The notes under the pieces were generated by a model. That model saw nothing but the letters and a program-made list of their open reading frames with translations. It ran no database searches and was not told the DNA's origin. Both the position numbers and the translations under genes were made by a program. Below, piece after piece: positions 22,974-37,518 of a stretch of DNA of 64,000 bases (positions are counted from its first letter, which is position 1; each line of letters begins with the position of its first letter). The stretch comes from Thelephora terrestris (Eukaryota > Basidiomycota > Agaricomycetes > Thelephorales > Thelephoraceae), in the NCBI GenBank assembly GCA_015956445.1, contig WIUZ02000001.1, positions 1,116,001 to 1,180,000 on the forward strand. The letters are read 5' to 3'.

Positions 22974-25900
22974 TTAGAATTCGACCACCACGATCGCAAT
23001 CTTCAGACCTGGTATGATATTACGACTAAACAAGAAAGTACGGTAGGTTCCGCCAGAGGTATATGTGTTGATAAAAACCGGCGACGCTGGTCCGTTCGCC
23101 AGGTTATCGCCTGAGGTGTGCTCCAAGCTGTCGGGGAACATCAGACGTGGTTGCGCATACCAGAGAACGTCACATACGTTCGAGCGCTGTTGTGCCAACC
23201 AACTGTTCGGATGTGCTTGGCTCTGTTGCTGGGCTCCAGCTGCGGTCAAGTCCCGCATCGTGCTCATACCAAATGAATGTATGAACCCAAGGAGCAGGTG
23301 CACCTCCTTCTCAAATCTGGCTCTCTGTTCTACTAGAAGCCTCTGGAGGAGAAACCTCCGTCAGAGGCGGGTAGACTACTATTGAAATATAAAAACAAAC
23401 CTTAAGCCTCTGGCCTTCTTCCTCAAGGACTTTGATTCTTGCTTCGGACTCCTCGTGCACACCCTACAGGGCACATCAGGCGACACTTTATCGAAGTTCG
23501 GGCCTATCATTTACGTACCGCATTAACAGCCCCGCCCTTTTTTGCCTGTTCCTCTTTGAACAGTCTGTCTTGAGATTTGATGAACTGGAAACATGATCAG
23601 TCCAGGAAACAAATCTGGACCGTATTCGCGCATACCGCCTTGGCCTTGGTCAATTTGTCCTGGCTTTCCTTGTACTGCTCTTTCAGCATGCCGACTTCCT
23701 CGTGAAGGGCGACGAGTTGAGACTTGACTTCCTCCGGCAGATCTTTGCCAGCGATGACCCGCTTGAGATCACTAAATCCAGAATAAAAATCACCGTTCGA
23801 ATTATGGTGGGGATCGTAAACTTACCTGAAGTCGCGCTCCCTAGCCAACATCCTTTCTCGAGCGTCGATGCCGTCTCCCTGGAGGTTCACCTTCTCAAGT
23901 AACAAGGCGTTGATCTGCTCGAGCTGCATCTTATTTTTGTCGTTTGCATCTTTGAGCTGGTCCTTGATCCTCTTGAGATCAACCTCCATCTCGGCCTTGT
24001 CCTCGTTAACCGATTCCCTGAGCGAGGAAAGGATATCGAGTTGATCTTTGTTAACAAGGGTCACTGAAGCCGGGCGTCAGTAGGGAGAACTTAGTGACAA
24101 CGACGGGAGTTACAGTCCGACTTGGCTATTGTCAGTTCCTTGTTCTGGTTCTCAAAGTCGACTTCCAGCTCGGTGTGCTTGCGGCGTAGCTCATCAAGCT
24201 GTTCGACGGTTTCATTGAGCCGTTGTCGTAGCGCAATTGCGGCCTCAGGGCTGTGACGACGATCAGAGTGAATCGTTCATCGGAGAAGGATATAATCGTA
24301 CCCATCACCCATGGATTTTCCGCTCCTGATCTCCTCCATAGCACTCTGGAGTACCAGTTTCTCCCTATGCTCCGACATATAGTCAGCCTCATACCTGGCC
24401 TTCATCCTGTTCGCATCTTCTAGGAGGTTCTCCAACACGAGAATCCTACTCGAATCCACTTCGTTCTTTTGGACGGCTTCTAGTTCTCGCTGCAACCGCC
24501 GAACCTGCAGTTTGAGGTCCGTCATCGTAGTCCCGCTGAGAACTGTGTCCAATTCTTCTCCCAAACCGCCTTCGTCGTCGCCGTCGTCGACTTCTTCCAG
24601 AACGGCCATACTCTCCCCCTCGGTAACCAAGCCATCCTCATGCACAACAGTTGCGACAGGCGTCTTGGGAGAGGTGACAGACGGACGTTGGTGGGATTGA
24701 AGTTCTAACTCTCTTACACGTTCCTGGTACAACTCCAATGTTTCCGAGTCTTTCGTCCTCTCCTCGTTGGCGATCCTGAGCTTTATGCGGGTCTGTTCTA
24801 GCTCAAACTTGAAAACTTCGCTCTCTTTTGTCCGAGCAGAGACTTTGGACTCGAGCTCAGCAATCTGTGTCTTATAGGACTCCATCAAAGGTTTGAAAGC
24901 GGCGACCTTTCGATATTCTTCTTCGATGGACGCATTTTTGTCGACAAGATCTGCATTTTGTTTCTCCAACGCCTGTGTGAGGTGTTGGAGAATATACGCT
25001 TTCCGTGAGAAAACAGATGACGGACCTTGAGTTGTTGACGGAGATCGGCACCTTCTTGTAGCTTTTTCTTGTACTTCTCCATGACGTTCTCGGTTTTCTG
25101 TAGTTTATCGGTAGCGTGCCGCAACCTTCAACTACCCGTCAAAACGGTTGATGAAGAACGAGCGTGGTATATCATACTCGTCAACTTGATCTTTCAGCCG
25201 AGCAGCCTCCTCCGTCTTCGCGTGTAGTTCATCTGCCTTCTTGCTGAGCTCTTGGTTCACATTATTCTGCTTATCGAGTTCAGCCTCTGCAATCGCAAGG
25301 TTGTCTTCGCTCTTCTGGCTGGCGCACTCCACGTAAATCAGAGAAACCACATTTTTAGGGTCAAAAAAGGACTCACAGCTCCGCTCGCAGTCTGTCAATC
25401 TCCGCTCGCATGACATGGTCGGCCTTGTCGTGCCTCTTGCTGTCGTCAACTTCTCGTTGAGTCTGTCGCATCCGGGCGAGCGCGTCCTCCTTTTCAGAGA
25501 CAGAATCGTCATAGTTGGTTTGCAGGGTGCGGTGCTCTTCAAGAAGGTTTTGGTAGACCTTCTCGAGGGTTTCCTTTTCCGCGAGAATTCGACTTCGCTC
25601 AGACTGTAGATAGTAATAATGATCGTCGCTGGTGGAAAGCTGAAGTCAGACTTGAGTTTGTGGGAGACGGATGGAATGTATGCACTCTGTCATCGTTGAA
25701 GTGCCCTGGGTGCCCCCGGACGCCTGAACTTTGGCCATAACCTAACAGAGCATGAACATCGCGGGTGCATGAATGGACTACTTCGCGGACCTGTTCGATG
25801 GCCTTCATAAGGTAGTGCTGATTTGTATCGCTCAAGCTTTGAATCTTGTCGATTATGTGTTTGTTGTTATCGCACTGGACGGCAATCGCAATCGTAAGCC

Positions 25901-26298
25901 TGCACATGATTAACGTGTCTTTCACACTATGATCCTTCGCCATGGACTGCAAGTCGGGAACTTCTAGTGCGGAGGTGTTTTGGTCGAGGACATCAGAAAA
26001 GTACTGGATCAATAGCCGATAGAGCCGTTTGAGAGCGTTGAAGCGTAATACCCAGTTATCCGAAAGTTGAGCTGGGGGGCGAGTAGGCTGGCGAAAGTAC
26101 TCTGTGTCTCTAGATTGCGGGGCGTCAGGGGCGAGGACGGTTTCTTGAGAGGAAAGAGACTGACACCAGGGTGAGGACTTGGAGCAGAGCGGCGCCATCA
26201 GATAGGCCTGCGACGGTCACAGCAGGATGAGGGAGTTCGAACGCCCCGAAGAAAGACAAGAATGCGTCTGTCTCCTTCCGCTGCGACTCTGGGCTCAT
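22974..26298 (-). CDS. HOOK-family coiled-coil dynein adaptor
   Basis: HOOK proteins link dynein to early endosomes; fungal Hok1/HookA does this in hyphae. The start at 26298 gives MSPESQRKETDAFLSFFGAF. Residues to about 165 form the HOOK domain (NWVLRFNALKRLYRLLIQYF, LQSMAKDHSVKDTLIMCRLT). Then follow long coiled coils in several exons: LLEEHRTLQTNYDDSVSEKE, KKKLQEGADLRQQLKALEKQ, LELYQERVRELELQS, LKRIKDQLKDANDKNKMQLE. An acidic linker (DDGDDEGGLGEELD) interrupts the coil near the middle. The C-terminal piece (LLGFIHSFGMSTMRDLTAAG ...) has no helical heptads and would be the cargo-complex side. About nine short introns are needed; not all ends were resolved. Confidence 0.85.
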
Positions 26299-26688
26299 TT
26301 TTGCCGGAGGCGATGTGGACGCGGGCAGGCGAAGTGGTCAGTGTCCTCGTTGTGCGCATTTAACCGCGACAGTGATCGGCGTGCATGATTGGACGTGCTA
26401 GGAAACACAATGTAGGTAGGATACACGCGACTCTAGTTACGAAAACAGGGCGACGATCTAAGATTCTAGGGTTGACTTTCTGGATGAATAAGACGAACAA
26501 GAACACAAATTATTACAGTTGGTTTCAATAAACTAGAAGGGACGATTCTGGACGGGGAGCAACGGAGAACTTTCCGCCAAAACAGGGGGGATTTGGTTGC
26601 GAAAACAAAATTGACGGTGGAAACAAGGGGGAGAATGAGATACGAGAATCATGCCAGGGATCAGTTTGAGACAAGAAGGCGAGATCGG
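26299..26688. other. HOOK promoter and 3' flank of the next gene
   Basis: About 390 bases on the minus-strand side between two tandem minus-strand genes. No coding frame is supported. Confidence 0.5.
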
Positions 26689-27750
26689 TCAGAACAGGAT
26701 CAACGGAGAAGCCAAAGATTCTGTGGGAAGGGCGGCAGAGTTGGTGTCAAGAGTGCTTCCGACCTTGGAGTTGGATACAGCATTTGAACCATTGGGAACT
26801 GGGTGAAAGTAAGATAACTGGCGAGGGCGTAAAAGGGGGCGGGGATTGGCAGAGGTATTGCGGGGTCGCGAAGCTTCCAACGGATGAAGGAGAGGGCTGG
26901 CGAGATCCCGGGGGGTACAAGGGGATGTAGTGGGTGTATTATACTCGGAAGAGGACTGATGGGCCAAGGTGACACGAAGATCTGTCTTCACTCTCGGAAA
27001 ACGAGGCATCTCTGGAGGGAGAAGCGGAGTGTGAGTGATCTGATCCAGTGGTGTGTGCGGTAAAGACGGCGATATGTCCGCTTGCAAAAGGGGGGTGAGG
27101 GAATGCGGTTGCAACCTGTATTGAGAATCGGCGGAAAACGGACGAAGATCAAGGGGGGGAATCGGGGGTAATTGATTGTGCAAAGTCGGGATTACGAGCT
27201 TGGGGAGCCTACGAGAGATACCGAGCGAAGTGGGTAATATGGTATGGTCGTAGTCCGCAGGGTCTGTGGAAGGTGCCGTGGTTGGTGGTGTAGGCTTCGG
27301 CGATACGCTTTGCACTAACCGAGGGTGTTGGGATACCTCAGTTACCTTAGACTTCACAGTTTTGACTGGGAAAAGGCTAGGTTCGAAACCATCAGGCGCT
27401 GACCAGGAGTGTGCCCCACCATGTGAGCCCTTGGATTTGAGAGTGGTTGCTTGGTCAATCAAGTACCGTATGGGATGCAATCTACCCGTCTTATGGTAGA
27501 TGTGGTTCTGGATGAGCTTCAGTCTGCGAGCATAGCTACCAAATAGAGGAAAGTCAGGATCTGTAGGCGTGTGTGGCAAGTGAGAATGAAGGACGAACGC
27601 AGAGCGGTGATGAGTGAATGTAGGAAGTCGGGAGTATTTGTCCATTGCTGTCTGGCTGTAAAGATCTGACTAACCTGAGAAGAGGGATGGGTATTCACCT
27701 TGTAGAAACGCACAGTAAGTTGAGTCGTCAGCTGGGATCCTTGCCCTCAT
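26689..27750 (-). CDS. Unknown protein, Pro/Ser-rich and disordered
   Basis: I do not recognise it. Read from the ATG at 27750 (MRARIPADDSTYCAFLQGEY), an intron at 27561-27674 (gttagt ... cctacag) joins YPSLFS to DPDFPLFGSYARRLKLIQNH in frame. The alternative is a later start at 27645 with no intron. The first ~75 residues look folded and basic (YARRLKLIQNHIYHKTGRLH). The rest is low-complexity with Pro-Pro runs, LPPIPPLDLRPF and many SP/TP dipeptides, possible phosphorylation sites. The reading frame is long and clean on this strand, so I take it as real. Confidence 0.6.
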
Positions 27751-28031
27751 GATGGGAGTTGCGATTCAACTTGGGTTGGGTGACGGTCACGCAAGATATC
27801 CGAACGCGTGACGAGGCGCGTGGATATCGGAGCATCGGCAGTTTATGTCAGCTCGGAGATGTTGTGGGGGTGAACCATGACGGAGGCGGTGAGTAGACGG
27901 AGGCAAAAGGTCGAAAGCGAGCGTGAGGATTCGCCTAAGATTGCCGATCGAGCTGAACGCGTCTTTGAAGGTACTCCCGCCAGCAGTGACACCTGTGTTG
28001 CGAATATTGAACCAGGCGGTGACCGGTGAGG

Positions 28032-31000
28032 ATGCAATCCTTGTTCAGGTCGGTTGGTCATCCAGTCAATCTCTGTCGTCGTCGCTCGTTATTTTCTACT
28101 ATTTATTCTACTCGTGTTGGATCGTATTCACTGTTTGAGGCACGCGTGGCAGGGAGATGCTTGAATTTAAGCTCGCGGCTCTCAGCTAACTCACGCCGCG
28201 CTTGTTCTTCCATCGCACCCATGTCTTCCTCCGTCTCTCACCCAGAATACCGCCTACCACCCAACGTAAAACCCTCTCACTATGACCTGACCATCCGCAC
28301 ACATCTCGAAAATCAGACGTTCGACGGCTTTGTAGATGTCCAGTTCGTACCTGATCTAATCTCATCTACCCTCAATTCCCACTTACGCCTCTCCCAGCCT
28401 CGATGTCCTCCAGGATACCTCGGAACTCACCTTCAACTCTTCTGATCTCACTCTGAGTAGTCCTTCCGTCTATTCCGAAACCCTTGCATCGTTCACCGAT
28501 GTTGATCCCTCAATCACCTTCAACAAGAAACGTGGCCGTGCCACAGTCAAGTTGGCAAAGGCCCTTCCCGGTGGCTCCAAGGCAAAATTGAGAATTTTTT
28601 ACGAGGGCAAACTTCTGTCGAACATGACCGGATACTACAAGTCGGTTTGGGACCACGACGGTAAAAAGGACTATTACTCTTTAACTCAGTTCGAGGTGAC
28701 TCCAGCCGTACCTCCAGCTTCGCCCGCTCTCTCATTGTCTTAATATAGGCTACCTATGCCAGAAGAGCCTTCCCTTGCTGGGACGAGCCACTGTTAAAGG
28801 CGACCTTCTCCGTCAATATGATCTCTCGTATTAATACCGTCAATCTCAGCAATATGCCTGTTAAATCCGAGAACGTCTATTCGACAAGCACAGACTCTTC
28901 TGATGACTCTTTGGCTTCTTCTCTTGCTTCCCTGCAAATTGGCGAGGTCAACGATCAATGGAAGATTACTCGTTTCGAGAAATCTCCCCCGGTACGTGTC
29001 GTTGTCATTCCGGCCATGTTATCTGACACCAGGTGCAGATGTCTACTTATTTGGTTGCCTACGCCAATGGCGTGTTTGAATACCTCGAGAGCTCCTACAC
29101 GAGTCCCTTAAGCGGAAAATCTCGTCCTTTGCGTGTCTACGGCATGTTCACCCTATTCGAACCCACCCATCCCATGACCCTAATCAAACCCTTCATAGCC
29201 ACCCCCAATTTTGTCCATTTGACTCAATTTGCCCTTGATGTCAAAGCCAAAACACTCCCTCTTTATGAAAAGGTGTTTGATATCGAATACCCATTGCCTA
29301 AGCTTGATACTCTGGTGGCCAGTGACTTCGATGCAGGTCAGTCAAGTTCCCCCTCCTTGATCCCTCCATGTTCTTACCGTATTACCGAAGGCGCTATGGA
29401 AAACTGGGTAACTGCCCCGGCGTTCACAGTCCTGTCCTCCATCTCACGTTTCCAAGGGCCTGATTACGGGCAGAACGAGCGCATTCTTAATTGATCCTGT
29501 AAAGTCGGATTTGGCTGGAAAGCAGAGAGTTGCCTCCACTCAGTCTCACGAGGTCGCTCACATGTGGTTCGGCGATATCGTGACTATGAAGTGGTGGGAC
29601 AATCTCTATCTCAACGAAGGTACGGTGCGGTCGCCTTAATCTTGCACAGAACAACTTTGATCAATGCTACCGTAGGTTTTGCTACCCTGGTACGTTGAAT
29701 TTTCGATCCTAGCTCTCCATAGGTCTGATCTCGTTTGGCGGTTAGATGGGCGAAGTTATCATCATCGGTCAGTCACCCAGGAATCGAACAAGACGAAATC
29801 TGATAATTTCCCACAGACAAAGTCTTCCCTGAGTGGAACGTTCACTCGAACTTCATTGGCGACCATCTAAACGCTGCTCTCTTGCTCGATTCTAAGCTCT
29901 CCTCCCACCCAATCGAGGTTGATGTGCCAGATGCCGAGCAAATTGATCAGGTTCGTTCGGTTATCACTTTGAGGGGGATGTCGAGCTTCTGACTGCCCTT
30001 GGTAGATCTTCGATAGCTTGTCATATTCTAAGGCCGGCTCGGTCTTGAGGATGCTAGCAAACTACGTTGGAGAGGAAGTTTTCCTCAAGGGCGTGTCTAT
30101 CTACCTCAAGAAGCACCTTTACGGAAACAGCGTCACCGACGATCTATGGTCTGGCGTTGCTGAGGCAAGTGGCATCGACGTTTCGAAAGTGATGAACAAC
30201 TGGGTCACCAAGGTACGTGCGAACTCACGCGCTGGAGGATCGTGCTCTCAATCGGCTCCTAGATGGGTTATCCAGTCATCAAGGTTTCGGAGGTAGAGGG
30301 TGGGATCTGCGTTCGCCAGGATAGGTTCCTCGAGTCTGGTCCTGCCAAGGAAAAGGATAATCAAACCATTTGGTACATTCCTTGACCCCTACGGTCACTC
30401 GGAACTGACGGAGCTACGTTGTTATAGGACGGTCCCTCTCGCCCTTCTTTCCGTTGGAAAAGACGGAAAGCCTACGATCGACAACTCCCTCATCCTTGAT
30501 ACCAGAGAAAAAACCATCCCGCTCGATACAAGTAAACCGTACAAGCTCAACGCGAACACCACTGGCGTGTGTATGTCTGATTTCGTTCGTATAACTACCC
30601 TGTGTCTCACCGCTTTGGTTAGACCGCGTGCTCTACAGCCCTGATATCACGGCAAAGATTTCCAACGAGGCTGCGAAACCGGACTCCATCTTTAGCTTGA
30701 ACGACCGGATCGGGCTTGTCCTCGACAGCGTTGCTCTGGCGAAAGCTGGTTTCTCCGATACAGCTAGTATGTTCACGTTGATCGATGGTTTGAGGGCAGA
30801 GAAAGAGTGTACGTCATCGCTACCTCGACAATAGTGGGTCATTCTGTGCTAACCATGGTGCACAACAGACTTGGTTTGGCAGAGCATTTCTGACGGCTTC
30901 TCCAACGTGGCGAGCACTTGGTGGGAGAACAGGGAAATCCTCGACCTCTGCAATGGATTCGCGAGGGTAAGCGGCCACAAGCGAGATCTTGAGAACTTTA

Positions 31001-31947
31001 CTGATCATTGCTCCATATAGCAAGTGTACCGGCCCCTCGTGAAGCGTTTGGGTTTCGAGTACCCGGCCGGAGAGCACTCTAGTACCATCAAACTGAGGAC
31101 AGACGCGATCACTGTTGCGGCGGTTCGCGGTGATGAGGAGTGCGTGATTCTTCTGTCAAATTCACGAAAGCTTTTCTGATACCTTGAGAAGGGTCATCAA
31201 GGAACTCCAATCTCGCTTCAATTACCTCGTTGAAACCGGAGACGATTCGAGGATTCCGCCTGATCTGGAGGCTGTAACTTACAGGATTGCAGTCACACAT
31301 GGTGGCAGAGAACAGTGGGAATACGTCAAGGGGATTAATGAGGCAGGAAAGACCCCTACTTCGCGTATCGCTGCAATGTGAGCAGATTTGCCCTGACATT
31401 TACCGTTTGCTGATTTCGTGTTCTTTCCAAGTCGTGCTTTGGGTCACGCCCAGGATCTGGCCCTCGCCGAGGAAACTCTGGATTATATGTGGACAAAGGC
31501 CAAGGACCAGGATTTCCATTACTTCTTCGGTGGTCTCTCGACCAACAACAAGACGAAGAGGTTGCTTAGGTCTTACCTTTTCGAAAATTATGACAAGGTA
31601 CGATACGGGGCGCCGTAACTGCCTTTTTCTGCTGACACGGGTTAGATTACGGCAAGGTTTGCTGGAAACTCGATGTACAAATACTTGATTCGGGGGTCTA
31701 TTAGTTCCTTCTCTTCGGAGAAGGATGCGCAAGAGATCGAGGAATTCTTCAAGGTACGAGATAAATTACAATGGTTCTTGACTTGACCTCACGCATTGTG
31801 GGACAGGGCAAGGACAATAGCAAGTACGACATGGTGCTAGCCCAGTGCTTGGATGGGATCAGGGCAAAGGCCAAATGGTGTGAGAGGTCTACTACCGAGG
31901 TCAAGCAGTGGCTCGAGAACTGGAAGAAACGAAACGGGGGTGCTTAG
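28032..31947 (+). CDS. M1-family zinc aminopeptidase (APE2/AAP1-like)
   Basis: This enzyme removes N-terminal residues from peptides. The zinc and catalytic site is complete: GAMENW (substrate N-terminus binding), [10 protein letters not shown] with the two zinc His and general base Glu, and NLYLNEGFATLMG with the third zinc ligand. Upstream is [17 protein letters not shown], a family signature; the C-terminal ERAP1-like helical domain contains [16 protein letters not shown] and ends KKRNGGA. A dozen or more introns are present, one splitting GAMENW from [14 protein letters not shown]. The ATG at 28032 adds a 63-residue leader rich in Arg and Ser before a second ATG at 28221 ([20 protein letters not shown]), where most cytosolic homologues begin. 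About 890-960 residues. Confidence 0.94.
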
Positions 31948-32076
31948 GTACCACTGCGACTGACTGATATGAAGACATCCCGTTCGTGAAACCAACCTTC
32001 CGGTAATGCTATTGATGAAAACTGCGAGATTGAGGTATCGTACAAAGTGTGAATCTACGTGCGTTGGGTTAACGGA

Positions 32077-35276
<3,200 letters not shown>

Positions 35277-36834
35277 CTAGGCTTCTATAGACGTTGTAGC
35301 CAGCTGGCCTTTCAGAGGGGAGTGCGGCAAATTTTGCGCCTTTGGATGTCTGCTGACTTTCTCGACACCTGCGCCCAACGTCGTCTTGCTATGCGTGTTC
35401 TCCTGCAAAGTCGTTGAGTGTGCGATATACACCGAAAATACAAGGTCCACACACCTCAGAAAAACCATCACTCTCGTCCTCATCATCTTCGTCGACCGAC
35501 GAGTCCTCTTCGTCCTCTTCCTCGCTCGTGGAATCAGCGCTCGGCTCAGGAGCTCCAGGTGCCACCTCGGCCCTTTCCACTAGGTCCATGTCAAAAACAT
35601 CGGCACCAAAAGGGGACATCTCCTTCATTGGGCTCTCGGCCTGGGGTATTTGGATGCGGTGTCCGATCGATGGCTCTCGTTTGTGCGTCCGTTGAGGCGG
35701 GAGGTTGACAGCGGTGGTAATATGCTCCGACTTTTCGCGAGCTTGTTCTGTTGAACCGACCGAAGGGGTTTCCGCCAGGGGTGACAGAATTTCCTCAACG
35801 TCGGGTGATGTGGTCTCTTGAACCTCTTCCTCGGCAACCACAGGCTCAGGGATTTCCAGGCCGGCGTCTCCAGGCTGCGATTGCGGTTGATCGGCCTCGA
35901 GCTTGGCTCTTTCACGTGCGGCCCTACGCTTTTTCACCCAGGCCATGCCACTGGCATCATCCTCGTCGTTCCCGAAAGCAGAGGCATTCGAACGGTTTTG
36001 TACGGCCTTCCAGGCAGAACCCATAGAAGAATTAGTGTTGGATTTATTGGAACCCATTCCACCGTAGCCCCACTCGACGAACTCTGGCTCAGTTTCGCGG
36101 ACGTTTGCGAAAGGATCTGTAGAAGCTTTGTTGTATGGTCGCCGTCGACCGTACACCCGGCCATTGAGCATGCGGACAGTAGGCTTGGCGGATGGAGTAT
36201 ATTGTCTGGTGGGCGGTGGCGTGGACTTTGATCTTTGAGCAAGGGGATTGAAATTATATGGTAGTGAAAGGGTCGACTTGTGTTTGCGACTCCCAGGACG
36301 ACCGCCCTCGGACGAGGATGAACAAACGGAGCCAACAGAGGTCCAACGGTCAAGAGGAGTGACCCTGAGCGACTGGGAAGATTCGATAGATGATACGCGT
36401 GAAAGAGGAGGCGAGCCGTCAGTGGAGGATGGGGCGGAAACGGATTTGGACCAGGGGGTGAAGAGGGGCTTCAGGAATTTTGAGGAGAAAGACCTTTTGG
36501 ACATGGGGAGAGATTGCTGGGAGGATGAAGAGGATGTGGACGGGTTAAGGCTTACGACCGGGGGGAGTGGAGGGGGAGGAACGGTTGTGGGTGTAGCTGG
36601 GATTTCTGCAGATTCCAGACCTAGCGCATCGTCGAATTGATCATCTTCTTGGATGTCGTCAGGGTCTGGAACGACAGGGAGAGGGGCGAATCTTATTTTT
36701 CTGCACTGTGCCGGATCCAAGTCGCTATCCGAGGGGAGAATGGAATCGTTGAATGCTGGTGAGTTTGGGAGAGACCTCGAAGAAGTGAGAGGAGAAGGGT
36801 TGAGCAAAATTGACTGTAAGAATTGGTTAGCCAT
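35277..36834 (-). CDS. Unknown disordered protein with conserved basidiomycete motifs
   Basis: I know of no function. From the ATG at 36834 (MANQFLQSILLNPSPL) one long exon runs to an intron at 35403-35454 (GAG|gtgtgt ... tttgcag), joining DGFSE to ENTHSKTTLGAGVEKVSRHP and ending TTSIEA at 35277. Without splicing the frame would stop at 35389. Segments that look constrained are RKIRFAPLPVVPDP, RMLNGRVYGRRRPYNKAS, FANVRETEPEFVEWGYGGMG and ASGMAWVKKRRAARERAKLE; the rest is Ser-, Pro- and Glu-rich. The dense SP/TP sites and an acidic tail (STSEEEDEEDSSVDEDDEDE) suggest a phosphorylated scaffold or regulator. This is inference only. Confidence 0.7.
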
Positions 36835-37518
36835 TGGCCCTGACCGCAGAGGGTGAGGGGAGGATGAGTGGGGAGGACGGGAAGGCGTTGAGTGTCGGAA
36901 CCTAAAGGATTGAAATATAAGTATAAAGGTTCGGACCATTCCGTCGAATTCCCAATTCGGAAAACTCGGATAAATAATGTTTGAAGATTGGCTTGGCATC
37001 TTTTCTTGTGTCTACCCTGACTCTTTCGGTCTCGTCCAATGGCGATAATCGGACAAATCCTTGACACACCTCTTATCAAGCTCATGACCGATGTCCCTCG
37101 CTCAAGCAAGCCACGGCCGGGCTGCGGTGGCAGATGAACAGCGCAGTCGGCGACGGATCGCGACCCCTACCACTTCCCTCCTCCCCGTTCGCCCTCTTCC
37201 CTGCACCCAGTCATGATGTCAACGTGCACAAGTTAACGTAAGTCTGCGTTTCCCTTCTGCCGTCGATCACCGATCACACATATCCCTGCTCACCCCCCCG
37301 TGTGTCCTCTGACTGGTCGGCGCTCATTCAACTTTACCCTTCATATCAATCCTGGTATTACTTGGGAGAATATTATCCGAAACAGGCCGGTCATCAAGGC
37401 AGAAAGAGGAGAACCAATTATCGAGCACTATCTATCGGCCTCCTCCACTTTAAACACCGGCAACGATCCTAGGATAAACCGATCAGTGATCCATACTTTC
37501 ACCTCCATACTCGGCCAC
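36835..37518. other. Promoter region of the unknown gene and VPS1 3' flank
   Basis: About 680 bases. An open minus-strand extension upstream of 36834 (to 36999) is read as leader, not protein. Nothing else is recognised. Confidence 0.45.

Noticed and set aside
36835-36999. N-terminal extension of the unknown 35-37 kb gene to an ATG at 36999
   Set aside because: The extension (MPSQSSNIIYPSF ...) has a different composition and ends in an apparent leader; MANQFLQSILLNPSPL at 36834 is a more natural start.
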